The notes under the pieces: generated by a model | Seen by the model: only the letters and a program-made list of their open reading frames with translations | Told to the model about the DNA's origin: nothing | The model's database searches: none | Part shown: one piece after another, positions 15,301 through 21,801 of the stretch | Layout of the letters: every line of letters starts with the position of its first letter | Position numbering within the stretch: position 1 is the stretch's first letter | NCBI RefSeq assembly: GCF_002205845.1 | Contig: NZ_NISI01000001.1 | Location: 744,001 to 808,000 of the forward strand | Source of the DNA: Roseateles puraquae | Lineage (GTDB): Bacteria; Pseudomonadota; Gammaproteobacteria; Burkholderiales; Burkholderiaceae_C | DNA length: 64,000 nucleotides | Direction of reading: 5' to 3' | Program-made: the position numbers and the translations under genes

Positions 15301-15556
15301 GGTTGTTGTCCGGGAACTTGCCAATGTCCTCCGCGTGGATGGAGTCCGTCAGGCCGATGTTGTCGCGCTTCTCGCGCGCCGATGCCGCCAGCGAACTGCG
15401 GAACCCGCTGACCACGACGGTCTCGAGCTGCTTGGGCTGTTCGGCCTGTTGGGCATAGGCCTGGTTGACCAGTGCGGCGAGCACCGTGACCGTCAGCGCG
15501 CCGCGGGGCGCGGGCACCGCGCGTGGGCGGCCGCAGCCGGGCTGGGATGTCTTCAT
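12389..15556 (-). CDS. TonB-dependent receptor, probable oligosaccharide uptake
   Basis: Outer-membrane active transporter of 1055 residues. A signal peptide ends near AYAQ (residue 35), followed by a TonB box region (LETVVVSGFRSSL, about 44-56), a plug domain (about 60-190, with ISRVPGVQVNRDVTG and IQVRGLGANFTRILLNGAPV) and a long 22-strand barrel ending in the terminal phenylalanine (LTAQMKF). The length and the VVVSGFR start match the carbohydrate-type TonB receptors of proteobacteria. The ATG has AGGAGA upstream. With the GH43 lipoprotein behind it and a LacI-type operator in front, it forms a small hemicellulose-oligosaccharide locus. Confidence 0.92.
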   Translation of the reverse strand: MKTSQPGCGRPRAVPAPRGALTVTVLAALVNQAYAQQAEQPKQLETVVVSGFRSSLAASAREKRDNIGLTDSIHAEDIGKFPDNNLAESISRVPGVQVNRDVTGEGLNIQVRGLGANFTRILLNGAPVASASTSFGSASNANREVDLDFLPGDLFSRITVSKSPTADMLEGAIAGVVNMRTARPFDKPGTRGVLKLQLAKNDPSPHASTRGTALYSTTLSDSFGVLAGVSFADNRVATKGFEVGYVQDWITPRLANPSQSGITSSTAGTTAGAWNIPTTVPAAAAGTYTVGGVTQTLVAGQVIDAALLKALNPGATVQQLDNGYVPRLPRPVYFEGQRKRLNGLLSFEFRPTDDFDSYFDLLLGKKTNRQERSDFNISVRNSGVIPMGMTYDRTDCGNYCFATGGTFLNSVGFLEWRRMDENTSFTSITPGFEWRVADKWKLTAQGNMARSTFDRLAPTLLIPTNVAKPFTTSISHNGDYPVYTPSIDPNDPKNYGWYTGGPTGVTATINGEGRDIKTRGARWDLAWGDDRLTVKGGMAYDTYLRRITGMGDDGRWANITCGGYLNFAMAAPNSTNPNACNGSITAANAASVNVASQYPGFGTGWTKGAPALAYLGSAVPDVSKYLMPGRSGFVNLDWSRFAADTRYYDLASNLTAGTGNGFSGVSAQRFGEDIFGTYLEVNGKTRVFDRLLRYDLGLRRTHAMQTIGVFTAVADPRTTALPDGGTTNASQGARYPQLIVETSSRASYNSSLPSATLAYNIADDMIIRAAGSKSITRANPSDLRPLQLTVNDVAFQQVTATNPNLKPFEAKNLDLGWEWYTDKKGGYLAAAFFAKHIKNFPRTVTQQLTLSQIRQLYGADSLTYAAGSTAEAAVNASGGPDRHLMTLSQPVNTEDVMKLKGWELTWSQSLDRWLPINGFGFVTNYTRTLQDPGTSGQVPIGVSPYTANLTVYFENSRGSIRLSSNYQAQSSFDTMSADGNVAYKLIKANRAYFQMDLSTRLEIGDWVGWKPGVSINFDVANLGAAKQKSFVQEEYATRTYWDPGRTYQLTAQMKF

Positions 15557-15663
15557 GCTTGTCTCCTGAGTGGGGCCATCGAGGGCCGATTGCGTGGCCA
15601 GGGCACTGACGGCCCTTTCTGATGGTTTGGGTCACCCACGGGTGTCATGCCATCTGCCAGCAA

Positions 15664-15680
15664 ATTATGTAGCGCTACCA
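15664..15680 (-). promoter_or_regulatory. LacI-type operator overlapping a putative -10 of the TonB receptor gene
   Basis: The perfect palindrome GTAGCGCTAC (15669-15678), read as TGGTAGCGCTACAT on the minus strand, is a GCGC-centred operator of the kind used by LacI-family sugar regulators. On the minus strand CATAAT (15669-15664), a good -10 hexamer, directly abuts it. It lies about 110 bp upstream of the receptor ATG. No LacI-type regulator gene is in the window. Confidence 0.6.
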
Positions 15681-16210
15681 ATTCTTGTTGGACTCAGGTT
15701 TGCCCTCACACATTCAGCAAGGCCGGAGGCGTACGGGCGCGCTCCTGGAGCGACGGCTGGCAGGCATATCTGAATCGGTATCGCTGGACAGGAAAGATTG
15801 ATCAATCCAGCAGAGGCACTGTTGCGCACCGACGGCGGACAACCGCCCGAGAAGCCCATAAACAGGGGATTCGCAGTCGCTTCGACGGCGTTTTGGCGTC
15901 GTGCTCCACGGCGCCATCGCGTCCACCACGCGAGGCCGACGTGTGCCGCACCCCAAGAAGATCCGGCCTCTCGCTGGCGAGCGCCCGTGGGACGGAGCGC
16001 TGCTCGCTCGCCGCCTGGTTGCGATATCAGGAACGCAAATGGAGCCAACACCCAACCCGCCAAGCGAGTCAGCGCCCCTTAGACAGCGCCAGAGCCCTGG
16101 AGCAGCTCGCGCTCGGGCTGGGACGGCGACTCACCGAGCCGTACCGTCACCCACGGCGCGCACGCGCCTGCCGGCCTGTATCGGCATAGACCAGCGCAAC
16201 CAAGGAGCGG
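15681..16210. other. Intergenic stretch without a supportable gene
   Basis: About 530 bp between the receptor promoter and the tRNA-Arg terminator. Open frames on both strands have no domain, no ribosome site and low-complexity composition, and I reject them. The only structure I see is the 12-bp perfect palindrome GATTGATCAATC at 15796-15807, which could be another regulator site. GC content is lower in its left part than in the genes around it. Confidence 0.6.
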
Positions 16211-16229
16211 GGGGTGCGCGTTGCACCCC
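16211..16229 (-). terminator. Hairpin after tRNA-Arg
   Basis: A 7-bp perfect stem GGGGTGC/GCACCCC with a 5-nt loop, six bases past the tRNA 3' CCA on the minus strand. There is no clear U-tract, so termination may be weak or the hairpin may protect the 3' end before processing. Confidence 0.45.
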
Positions 16230-16234
16230 GGAGA

Positions 16235-16311
16235 TGGCCTGTCCGGAGGGACTCGAACCCCCGACCTGCTGCTTAGAAGGCAGCTGCTCTATCCAGTTGA
16301 GCTACGGACAG
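16235..16311 (-). tRNA. tRNA-Arg (anticodon TCT)
   Basis: A full cloverleaf of 77 nt including encoded CCA (16237-16235). The 7-bp acceptor CTGTCCG/CGGACAG is perfect; D-arm GCTCAACTGGATAGAGC; anticodon stem GCTGC/GCAGC with loop CTTCTAA giving anticodon TCT; T-arm GGGGGTTCGAGTCCCTC. It reads AGA codons. Its 5' end is 16 bp from the stop of the OPT transporter gene on the same strand, so it may be cut out of the transporter mRNA. Confidence 0.97.
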
Positions 16312-16327
16312 GCTGAACGCGTGATTA

Positions 16328-18310
16328 TCAGATCAGCACGTTGATGATGGCGTCGCCGATGCCCATCAGCGCGGCGCCGGAGATCAGGCCGGCGCAGATG
16401 GGCTCCATGCCTTCCACCCAGATGCGATGACCGCGGCTGCCCGGGTTGGCCTTGTGCTTGCGGGCCATGTACCAGAACAGCAGCGCACCGACGAACATCA
16501 TGAACGTGGCTTGCGGCGGCAGGGTGACGCCCAGGCCAATGGCCACCGCCGACAGGCCCGAACGGCCGCGCGTGACGATGCGGGCCACTTCGATGACGAC
16601 GGCCGCAATCGCAGCGACCGCCATGGAGATGAGCGCGGAGGTGGGCAGGCTGGTCAGGCCCTTGGCAATGATGTCGGCCACGCCCTTCCACTGCAGCGCC
16701 GCGGGGAAGCCGAACTGGTCGGAGACCATGCTCGCCGCGGTGTTGACGCCGTTGGCATCAGGCTTGATGAAGAGCAGGAAGAACAGCGGCACGCACACCA
16801 GCACGCCGGCCAGGTTGCCGATCACGTGGCCGATGGCCTGGTGACGCGGCTTGCCGCCCAGCATGTAGCCGGGCTTGATGTCCGACAGCAGGTTGGCCGC
16901 GTTGGAGGCCACCTCGGCCGTCATGCCGGCCGGCAGCAGGTTGGAGCCGGGGTTGCTGCGGTCCAGCGCACCCATCGAGAACTGCGTGATCTTGGACAGC
17001 GCACCCGTGGGCGTCCAGGAGGTCAGCGCCATCGAGTTGGTGCAGATGACGGTGAGCACGAAGATCAGCGGCAGCGACACCAGGGTCAGCCACAGCGGCA
17101 CGCCGAAGAAGGCGTGCGTGGCGTAGCAGCCCATCAGGCTGACGACGGGCACGCCGATCCAGGAGATCCACAGCGGCACTTCGATGTCCTTCAGCAGATC
17201 GCTCTGCGGCTCGGCCGGCTTGGCCGGCTTGCGCTTGAAGGCCGCCACGAAGATCTCCGGCTTGGCCAGCAGGCTGACCAGCGCGCCGACCACCATCATC
17301 GTGACGCCCCACCACAGCGACCACTGGTTGACGATCTCCACCCGGCTCAGCGGCACGAGCACACCGTTGGGGCCGATGCGGGGCGCGATGTCACCGACCT
17401 GGATCATCACCGGCGCCAGCACCACGAAGTTGACGAAGGCGCCGAGGAAGCAGCTCGCCGCAATCGCGATGCCCATCAGGCCGCCGGTGCCGATCAGCGC
17501 CGCGTCCACCACCAGGCGCAGGCCCAGGGTGCGGAAGTCGGTGCCGAGGATGTTCGGGATGAAGCCATGGGCCTTGACCGCCCAGGCGTAGTAGTAGTCG
17601 TCGATGCGGTCGTGCAGGTGCCAGGGCTCGGTCAGGCCTGCCCACTTGTCCAGCATCAGGATCTTGAACTGGACGAGCTTCATCCAGCCTTCGCCGCAGA
17701 TGCCCTGCAGCAGCGCGGCGCCGCCCGCCACCCACCCAAGCAGCTTGGCCTTGAACACGCCCTCATTGCCCTGCCCGTGATACAGCGAATCCAGCACCAC
17801 GCCACAGGCCCGGCCCTCGGGGAAGGGGGCCTGGTCTTCATTGATGAAGCGGCGCTTCAGCGGGAAGGCCAGCAGCACGCCGATGAGCGACACCAGGAAC
17901 ATCCAGATGCCGATCTGCCACCAGGCCGGCACATGCCCCGAGACGAGCATGTAGGCCGGCAGGCTGGAGATCAGCGCGGTCGTCACGTAGCCGGCAGCGG
18001 TGGCGATCGACTGGGTGCAGTTGTTCTCCAGGATGGTGTAGTCCTGCGCGAAGCCGCTGGCATGCAGGGCCCGGAAGAGCGCGAACGCGAGGATCACCGA
18101 GGTCAGGCCGACCCCGAGCGAAATGCCGGTCTTGGCGCCGATGTACAGGCCGGTCGACGAGAGCACACCGCCCAGCAGGAAACCGGTCAGGCCCGAACGC
18201 AGCGTGAGCTGGGCCATGTCGCCGCGGAAGACGTTCTTGAACCACCACTCGTCCTTTTGGGCGCGGGACCAGGTGGCGATCTGCTCGTCGGTCAGGTGTT
18301 GAAGTGCCAT
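16328..18310 (-). CDS. OPT-family oligopeptide transporter
   Basis: Inner-membrane transporter of 660 residues with about 14-16 predicted membrane helices. OPT proteins import small peptides or metal-siderophore complexes with protons. Family landmarks are GFLLGGVLSSTGLYIGAKTG near residue 45, the loop with FINEDQAPFPEGRACG, and NPGSNLLPAGMTAEVASNAANLLSDIKPGYMLG about two thirds through (written here only as a region around 430-475), followed by GKPRHQAIGH. The C-terminal helix pair ends just before the tRNA-Arg gene. It begins 122 bp beyond the tRNA-Pro terminators, from which it is probably transcribed independently. Substrate is unknown. Confidence 0.9.
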   Translation of the reverse strand: MALQHLTDEQIATWSRAQKDEWWFKNVFRGDMAQLTLRSGLTGFLLGGVLSSTGLYIGAKTGISLGVGLTSVILAFALFRALHASGFAQDYTILENNCTQSIATAAGYVTTALISSLPAYMLVSGHVPAWWQIGIWMFLVSLIGVLLAFPLKRRFINEDQAPFPEGRACGVVLDSLYHGQGNEGVFKAKLLGWVAGGAALLQGICGEGWMKLVQFKILMLDKWAGLTEPWHLHDRIDDYYYAWAVKAHGFIPNILGTDFRTLGLRLVVDAALIGTGGLMGIAIAASCFLGAFVNFVVLAPVMIQVGDIAPRIGPNGVLVPLSRVEIVNQWSLWWGVTMMVVGALVSLLAKPEIFVAAFKRKPAKPAEPQSDLLKDIEVPLWISWIGVPVVSLMGCYATHAFFGVPLWLTLVSLPLIFVLTVICTNSMALTSWTPTGALSKITQFSMGALDRSNPGSNLLPAGMTAEVASNAANLLSDIKPGYMLGGKPRHQAIGHVIGNLAGVLVCVPLFFLLFIKPDANGVNTAASMVSDQFGFPAALQWKGVADIIAKGLTSLPTSALISMAVAAIAAVVIEVARIVTRGRSGLSAVAIGLGVTLPPQATFMMFVGALLFWYMARKHKANPGSRGHRIWVEGMEPICAGLISGAALMGIGDAIINVLI

Positions 18311-18432
18311 GGAATCTCAGGCTGCGCTTGTGGCGCGGCCCCGGTTGAAGCAAAGCTGCGGATTGTCCCGGCCGACCGCTCGGTCGACCTTCGGGGATGC
18401 CCCAGGAGCGAGAGCCCCCGGATGCGGGGGCT

Positions 18433-18478
18433 TCAAAAAAAACAAAACCCGCCGCCGGCAACAGCCAGCGGCGGGTTT
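18433..18478 (-). terminator. Intrinsic terminator of tRNA-Pro/addA transcript
   Basis: An 11-bp perfect stem AAACCCGCCGC/GCGGCGGGTTT (18445-18455 with 18468-18478), followed on the minus strand by TTTTG and a run of eight T (18440-18433). A second hairpin AGCCCCCG/CGGGGGCT lies just beyond, within 18414-18432. It ends 12 bp after the tRNA-Pro CCA. Confidence 0.88.
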
Positions 18479-18490
18479 GTCGAAAAGGTT

Positions 18491-18567
18491 TGGTCGGGGC
18501 GGCGGGATTCGAACTCGCGACCCTCTGCTCCCAAAGCAGATGCGCTACCAGGCTGCGCTACGCCCCG
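18491..18567 (-). tRNA. tRNA-Pro (anticodon TGG)
   Basis: A 77-nt cloverleaf with encoded CCA (18493-18491). The acceptor CGGGGCG/CGCCCCG is perfect; D-arm GCGCAGCCTGGTAGCGC; anticodon loop TTTGGGA with anticodon TGG; T-arm CGAGTTCGAATCC. The 5' C-G start is typical of proline tRNAs. The 5' end is 15 bp from the addA stop codon on the same strand. Confidence 0.97.
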
Positions 18568-18582
18568 ATCAAGCCGCGCATT

Positions 18583-21500
18583 CTAGTCCAAGGTGACGAC
18601 CCTTCCCGTGCCGGTGATAAGCGCGGCCCGAACGACCTCTCCTGGCTGCAACGCCTGCACCGCCGTCACGTAGCCGCGCAGCTGCTCGTGATAAGCCTGC
18701 ACGGCCTCCGGCGTGAGGCCGAGCTTGTAGTCGAGCACCCACCAGGTGGCCGGCTCGGTGGCAGTGGCGCGGCGGTGCACGAGGCGGTCGATGCGCCCTT
18801 CCCCGCCGGCCACGGTCACCGGCACCTCGTTGCCGGCCCAGAGCAGCGCCGAGGGGTCGAAGAAGGGCCGTGCCGCGTCGCTGCCCAGGATGGCTTCGAC
18901 GCTGCGCGCCAGTTGGTCGCGGCCTGCCGCGTCCAGGCCGAAGGCCTGCGAGCTGCCGGCCAGCAGCACCTCCAGGGGCTGGGCCTGCCCCGGTTGGCTG
19001 GCCCACTCCAGCACGCGATGCAGGGCCTCGCCCACCTGGGCGGCGCGGGCGTTGTCGGCCGCGCGCACCGGCAGCGGCTGACGCTCGCCCTGCCAGGCCG
19101 GCAACGGCCGCCAGCAGCGCGGGGGCGCTTCGCCGGCCGCGCCCTCTTGCAGCGGCACCGGCCAGGGCTGGCCCAATGGCGCCAGGCGCGACCACCAGCT
19201 GTCCTGTGGCCGCTTGGCCGGCGTGCGGCTCACGATGAGGGTGCGCCGGGCCCGCGTGAGTGCGACGTAGAGCGCATTGAACTCCTCTCGCTGGCGGGCT
19301 GCCTGCTCCTCAGCCACCAGCCCGCCCAGGGACGGCGGCGGCTTGGCTTCGGAGCCGAAGAAGGCCGCGCGCTGCGGCGCCGGCTGGCCGACCGGCCAGT
19401 CCAGCAGCAGGCCGTAGGTCTCGGCCTTGGGAGGCGCGGCCTCGGCATCCAGCAGCACCACCACGTCGGCCTCCAGGCCCTTGGCGCCGTGGATGGTCAA
19501 CAGCTGCACACCATCCCCCCCAGGCGCAGCCGCCCAGGTGAGCGGCCGGCTGCGCAGCGCGCGCACAAAGCCGTAGAGCTGGGCATAGCGGCCGCCGTCC
19601 AGGTCCAGCGCCGCGCGCAGCAGCGCCTGCACGCTCTGCACGCGGGCGCCGGCTTCGGTGGGCGGGCTGCTGGCCAGCAGGCGGGGCAGCAACTCACCTT
19701 CGTGCACGATGCGATCCAGCAGCTCATGCGGCGTGCTGCGCGTGGCTGCGGCCTGCCAATCGGCCAGCAGCCGCTGCGCCCGGGCCAGCGCCGGGCTGGG
19801 TGATGGCAGGCTCTGCACCGCCGCCCACCAGGGCCGGGGCGTCTCGGTGGCCGGCGCGTCCAGGTAAGCGATGCGGCCGGCGGCGGCGGCCAGACGCAGC
19901 AACTCGTCTTCTCCGACGCCGAACAGCGGGCTCGCGAGCGCCTGGGCCAGCGACAAGTCGTGACCTGGCGAGGCGAGCGCATCCAGCAGCGACAGCAGAT
20001 CACGCACCGCCGGGGCCTCGGCCAGCGACGTCTCCTCGGGCGCCGCGTGCGGGATGCCAGCCGCCGTCAGGGCCGTGCTGAGCTGGCGCAGCGGCTCGCG
20101 CTTGCGGGCCAGCACGAAGACCTGCCCGGGCCGCAGCTCCGGCCGGGCCGCCAGCAGGCCTGCGATGCACGCGGCCACGCGCCGCGCCTCGGCCTCGCGG
20201 CGCTCGAACTCGGGCTCGTGGCGAGGCTCGGTCAAGCTGGGTCGCCAGGCCAGCGGGTCGATCTCGCGCTCGGCCTTCTCGCCCGGCGGTCCGTCCAGCA
20301 GCCACAGGCCCGCCAGCGCATCACTGCCCGGCGCGCCCTCGGTGGTGTGAGGCCGAAAGCCCTCCAGCACGCCGTCCAGCGCCCCGTTGACGGCCGCGAG
20401 CACTTCAGGCGCATTGCGCCGGGTGTGGTCGCAGGCCAGGCTAGCTCCACCCAGGCCACCGACGATGAACTCCCGCGCGGCCAAGAACACCCGCGGCTCG
20501 GCCCGACGGAAGCGGTAGATGCTCTGCTTGGGATCGCCCACGATGAAAACGCTCAAGCCCGCGCCGCCGCCCGCGCCGGCATAGGCCGACAGCCAGCCAT
20601 GCAACGCCTGCCATTGCAGCGGACTGGTGTCCTGGAACTCATCGATCAGCAGGTGACGCACCTGCGCATCCAGCCGTTGCTGCACCCAACCGGCCAACTC
20701 CGGCTGGGCCAGCAGCGCCAGCGCACCGCGTTCCAGGTCGTTCATGTCGACCAGGCCGCGCTGGCGCTTCAGCGCCTCGAACTCGGCCACCAGCCGCAGG
20801 CCCAGGCGGCACATGGCCGCATGCTGTTCCGCGGCGGCCTGCTGCTCGGCATCGGCGCGCAGGGCCTCCAGGTCAGCGGTGACCTGGCGCCACAGCGGCA
20901 GGTCGTCGCAGGCCTTGCCGAGCTTGCGCGGGGAGCCCATGCCCTTCTCGGTGAACAGGGCCGCCAGCACCTCGCCGAGGCTGCCGGCGTCGATCAGATC
21001 GGCCGCAGCGCTCTGCGCCTTGGCGCCGGTGATGGCTCCGAGCGCGCGAGCCAGCGCGGCAATGTCCGGCGCCAGCGCCTCGAAGCGTTCGGCGGGGTCC
21101 TGCGCCGGGGGTGGCAGGCTGCCGGCGAGCACGCGATGGGCATCCGCCAGGCCCAGCTCCACCCGCTTGGCGAAGGCGGCCAGCAGCCACTCCCGCAGGT
21201 TGTGTCGCCCCCGCGCCAGGGTCAAAGCCTGGAAGTCGGCCAGCAGCGCGGCGTCGGCCAGCACGGCGGCATGGAAGCGCCGCCAGAGCGTGGGCATCAG
21301 CTCGGCTTCGTCCTCGATCAGCTGCAACTCGGGCGAGATGCCAAGCTCCGTCAGCAGCGACAGCGGCGCCGCATGCAGCAGCTGGGAGAACCAGCCGTGG
21401 AAGGTGCGCACCTCCACACCGCGGCCGCCCCGAAGCAGCTCCGCCTGCAGCTGCGCGAGCCGCGGGCGCAGGCGGTCGGCATCCTCGGCCGAGAGGCCCC

Positions 21501-21801
21501 GATCGACGAGGGCCTGGCGCTGGTCGGCCTCGTTCGCGCGGGCGAACTCCGCGAGCCACTGGGCCAGCCGCTCGCGCATCTCGCCGGCGGCCTTGCGGGT
21601 GAACGTGATGGCCACGATCTGCTGGGGCTCGGCGCCCGCCAGCAGCGCACGCAGGATGCGCGACACCAGCATCCAGGTCTTGCCCGCACCGGCGCAGGCT
21701 TCGACGATGCTGCTGCGCGCCGGGTCGCAAGCGATGGCGTAGAAAAGCTCCCGCGGAATGCGCTGGCCGTCGGCGTAATAGGCGAACTGGGTGCCGCTCA
21801 T
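18583..21801 (-). CDS. AddA/RecB-like helicase-nuclease subunit
   Basis: Subunit of a double-strand-break repair complex that unwinds and trims DNA ends before RecA loading. The 1072-residue protein has a UvrD-type superfamily 1 helicase with Walker A ACAGAGKT (residues 35-42), TFTRKAAGEMRERL, TFHGWF, the Walker B region IDEFQDTSPLQW near residue 385, GDPKQSIYRFRRAEP and TIHGAKGLEADVV, then a C-terminal PD-(D/E)XK nuclease with VTVAGGEGRIDRLV and WVLDYKLG near 1020. The ATG at 21801 overlaps the stop of the AddB-like gene (ATGA). It is followed by tRNA-Pro after 15 bp. Confidence 0.92.
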   Translation of the reverse strand: MSGTQFAYYADGQRIPRELFYAIACDPARSSIVEACAGAGKTWMLVSRILRALLAGAEPQQIVAITFTRKAAGEMRERLAQWLAEFARANEADQRQALVDRGLSAEDADRLRPRLAQLQAELLRGGRGVEVRTFHGWFSQLLHAAPLSLLTELGISPELQLIEDEAELMPTLWRRFHAAVLADAALLADFQALTLARGRHNLREWLLAAFAKRVELGLADAHRVLAGSLPPPAQDPAERFEALAPDIAALARALGAITGAKAQSAAADLIDAGSLGEVLAALFTEKGMGSPRKLGKACDDLPLWRQVTADLEALRADAEQQAAAEQHAAMCRLGLRLVAEFEALKRQRGLVDMNDLERGALALLAQPELAGWVQQRLDAQVRHLLIDEFQDTSPLQWQALHGWLSAYAGAGGGAGLSVFIVGDPKQSIYRFRRAEPRVFLAAREFIVGGLGGASLACDHTRRNAPEVLAAVNGALDGVLEGFRPHTTEGAPGSDALAGLWLLDGPPGEKAEREIDPLAWRPSLTEPRHEPEFERREAEARRVAACIAGLLAARPELRPGQVFVLARKREPLRQLSTALTAAGIPHAAPEETSLAEAPAVRDLLSLLDALASPGHDLSLAQALASPLFGVGEDELLRLAAAAGRIAYLDAPATETPRPWWAAVQSLPSPSPALARAQRLLADWQAAATRSTPHELLDRIVHEGELLPRLLASSPPTEAGARVQSVQALLRAALDLDGGRYAQLYGFVRALRSRPLTWAAAPGGDGVQLLTIHGAKGLEADVVVLLDAEAAPPKAETYGLLLDWPVGQPAPQRAAFFGSEAKPPPSLGGLVAEEQAARQREEFNALYVALTRARRTLIVSRTPAKRPQDSWWSRLAPLGQPWPVPLQEGAAGEAPPRCWRPLPAWQGERQPLPVRAADNARAAQVGEALHRVLEWASQPGQAQPLEVLLAGSSQAFGLDAAGRDQLARSVEAILGSDAARPFFDPSALLWAGNEVPVTVAGGEGRIDRLVHRRATATEPATWWVLDYKLGLTPEAVQAYHEQLRGYVTAVQALQPGEVVRAALITGTGRVVTLD

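Noticed and set aside
12908-15622. A 904-codon open frame opposite the TonB receptor gene
   Set aside because: Antisense shadow of a confident gene; composition typical of reverse frames in high-GC DNA and no recognisable domain.
15665-16063. Open frames on both strands in the gap upstream of the TonB receptor
   Set aside because: Overlapping frames of similar length on both strands, no ribosome site, no domain, unusual composition; no basis to choose one.
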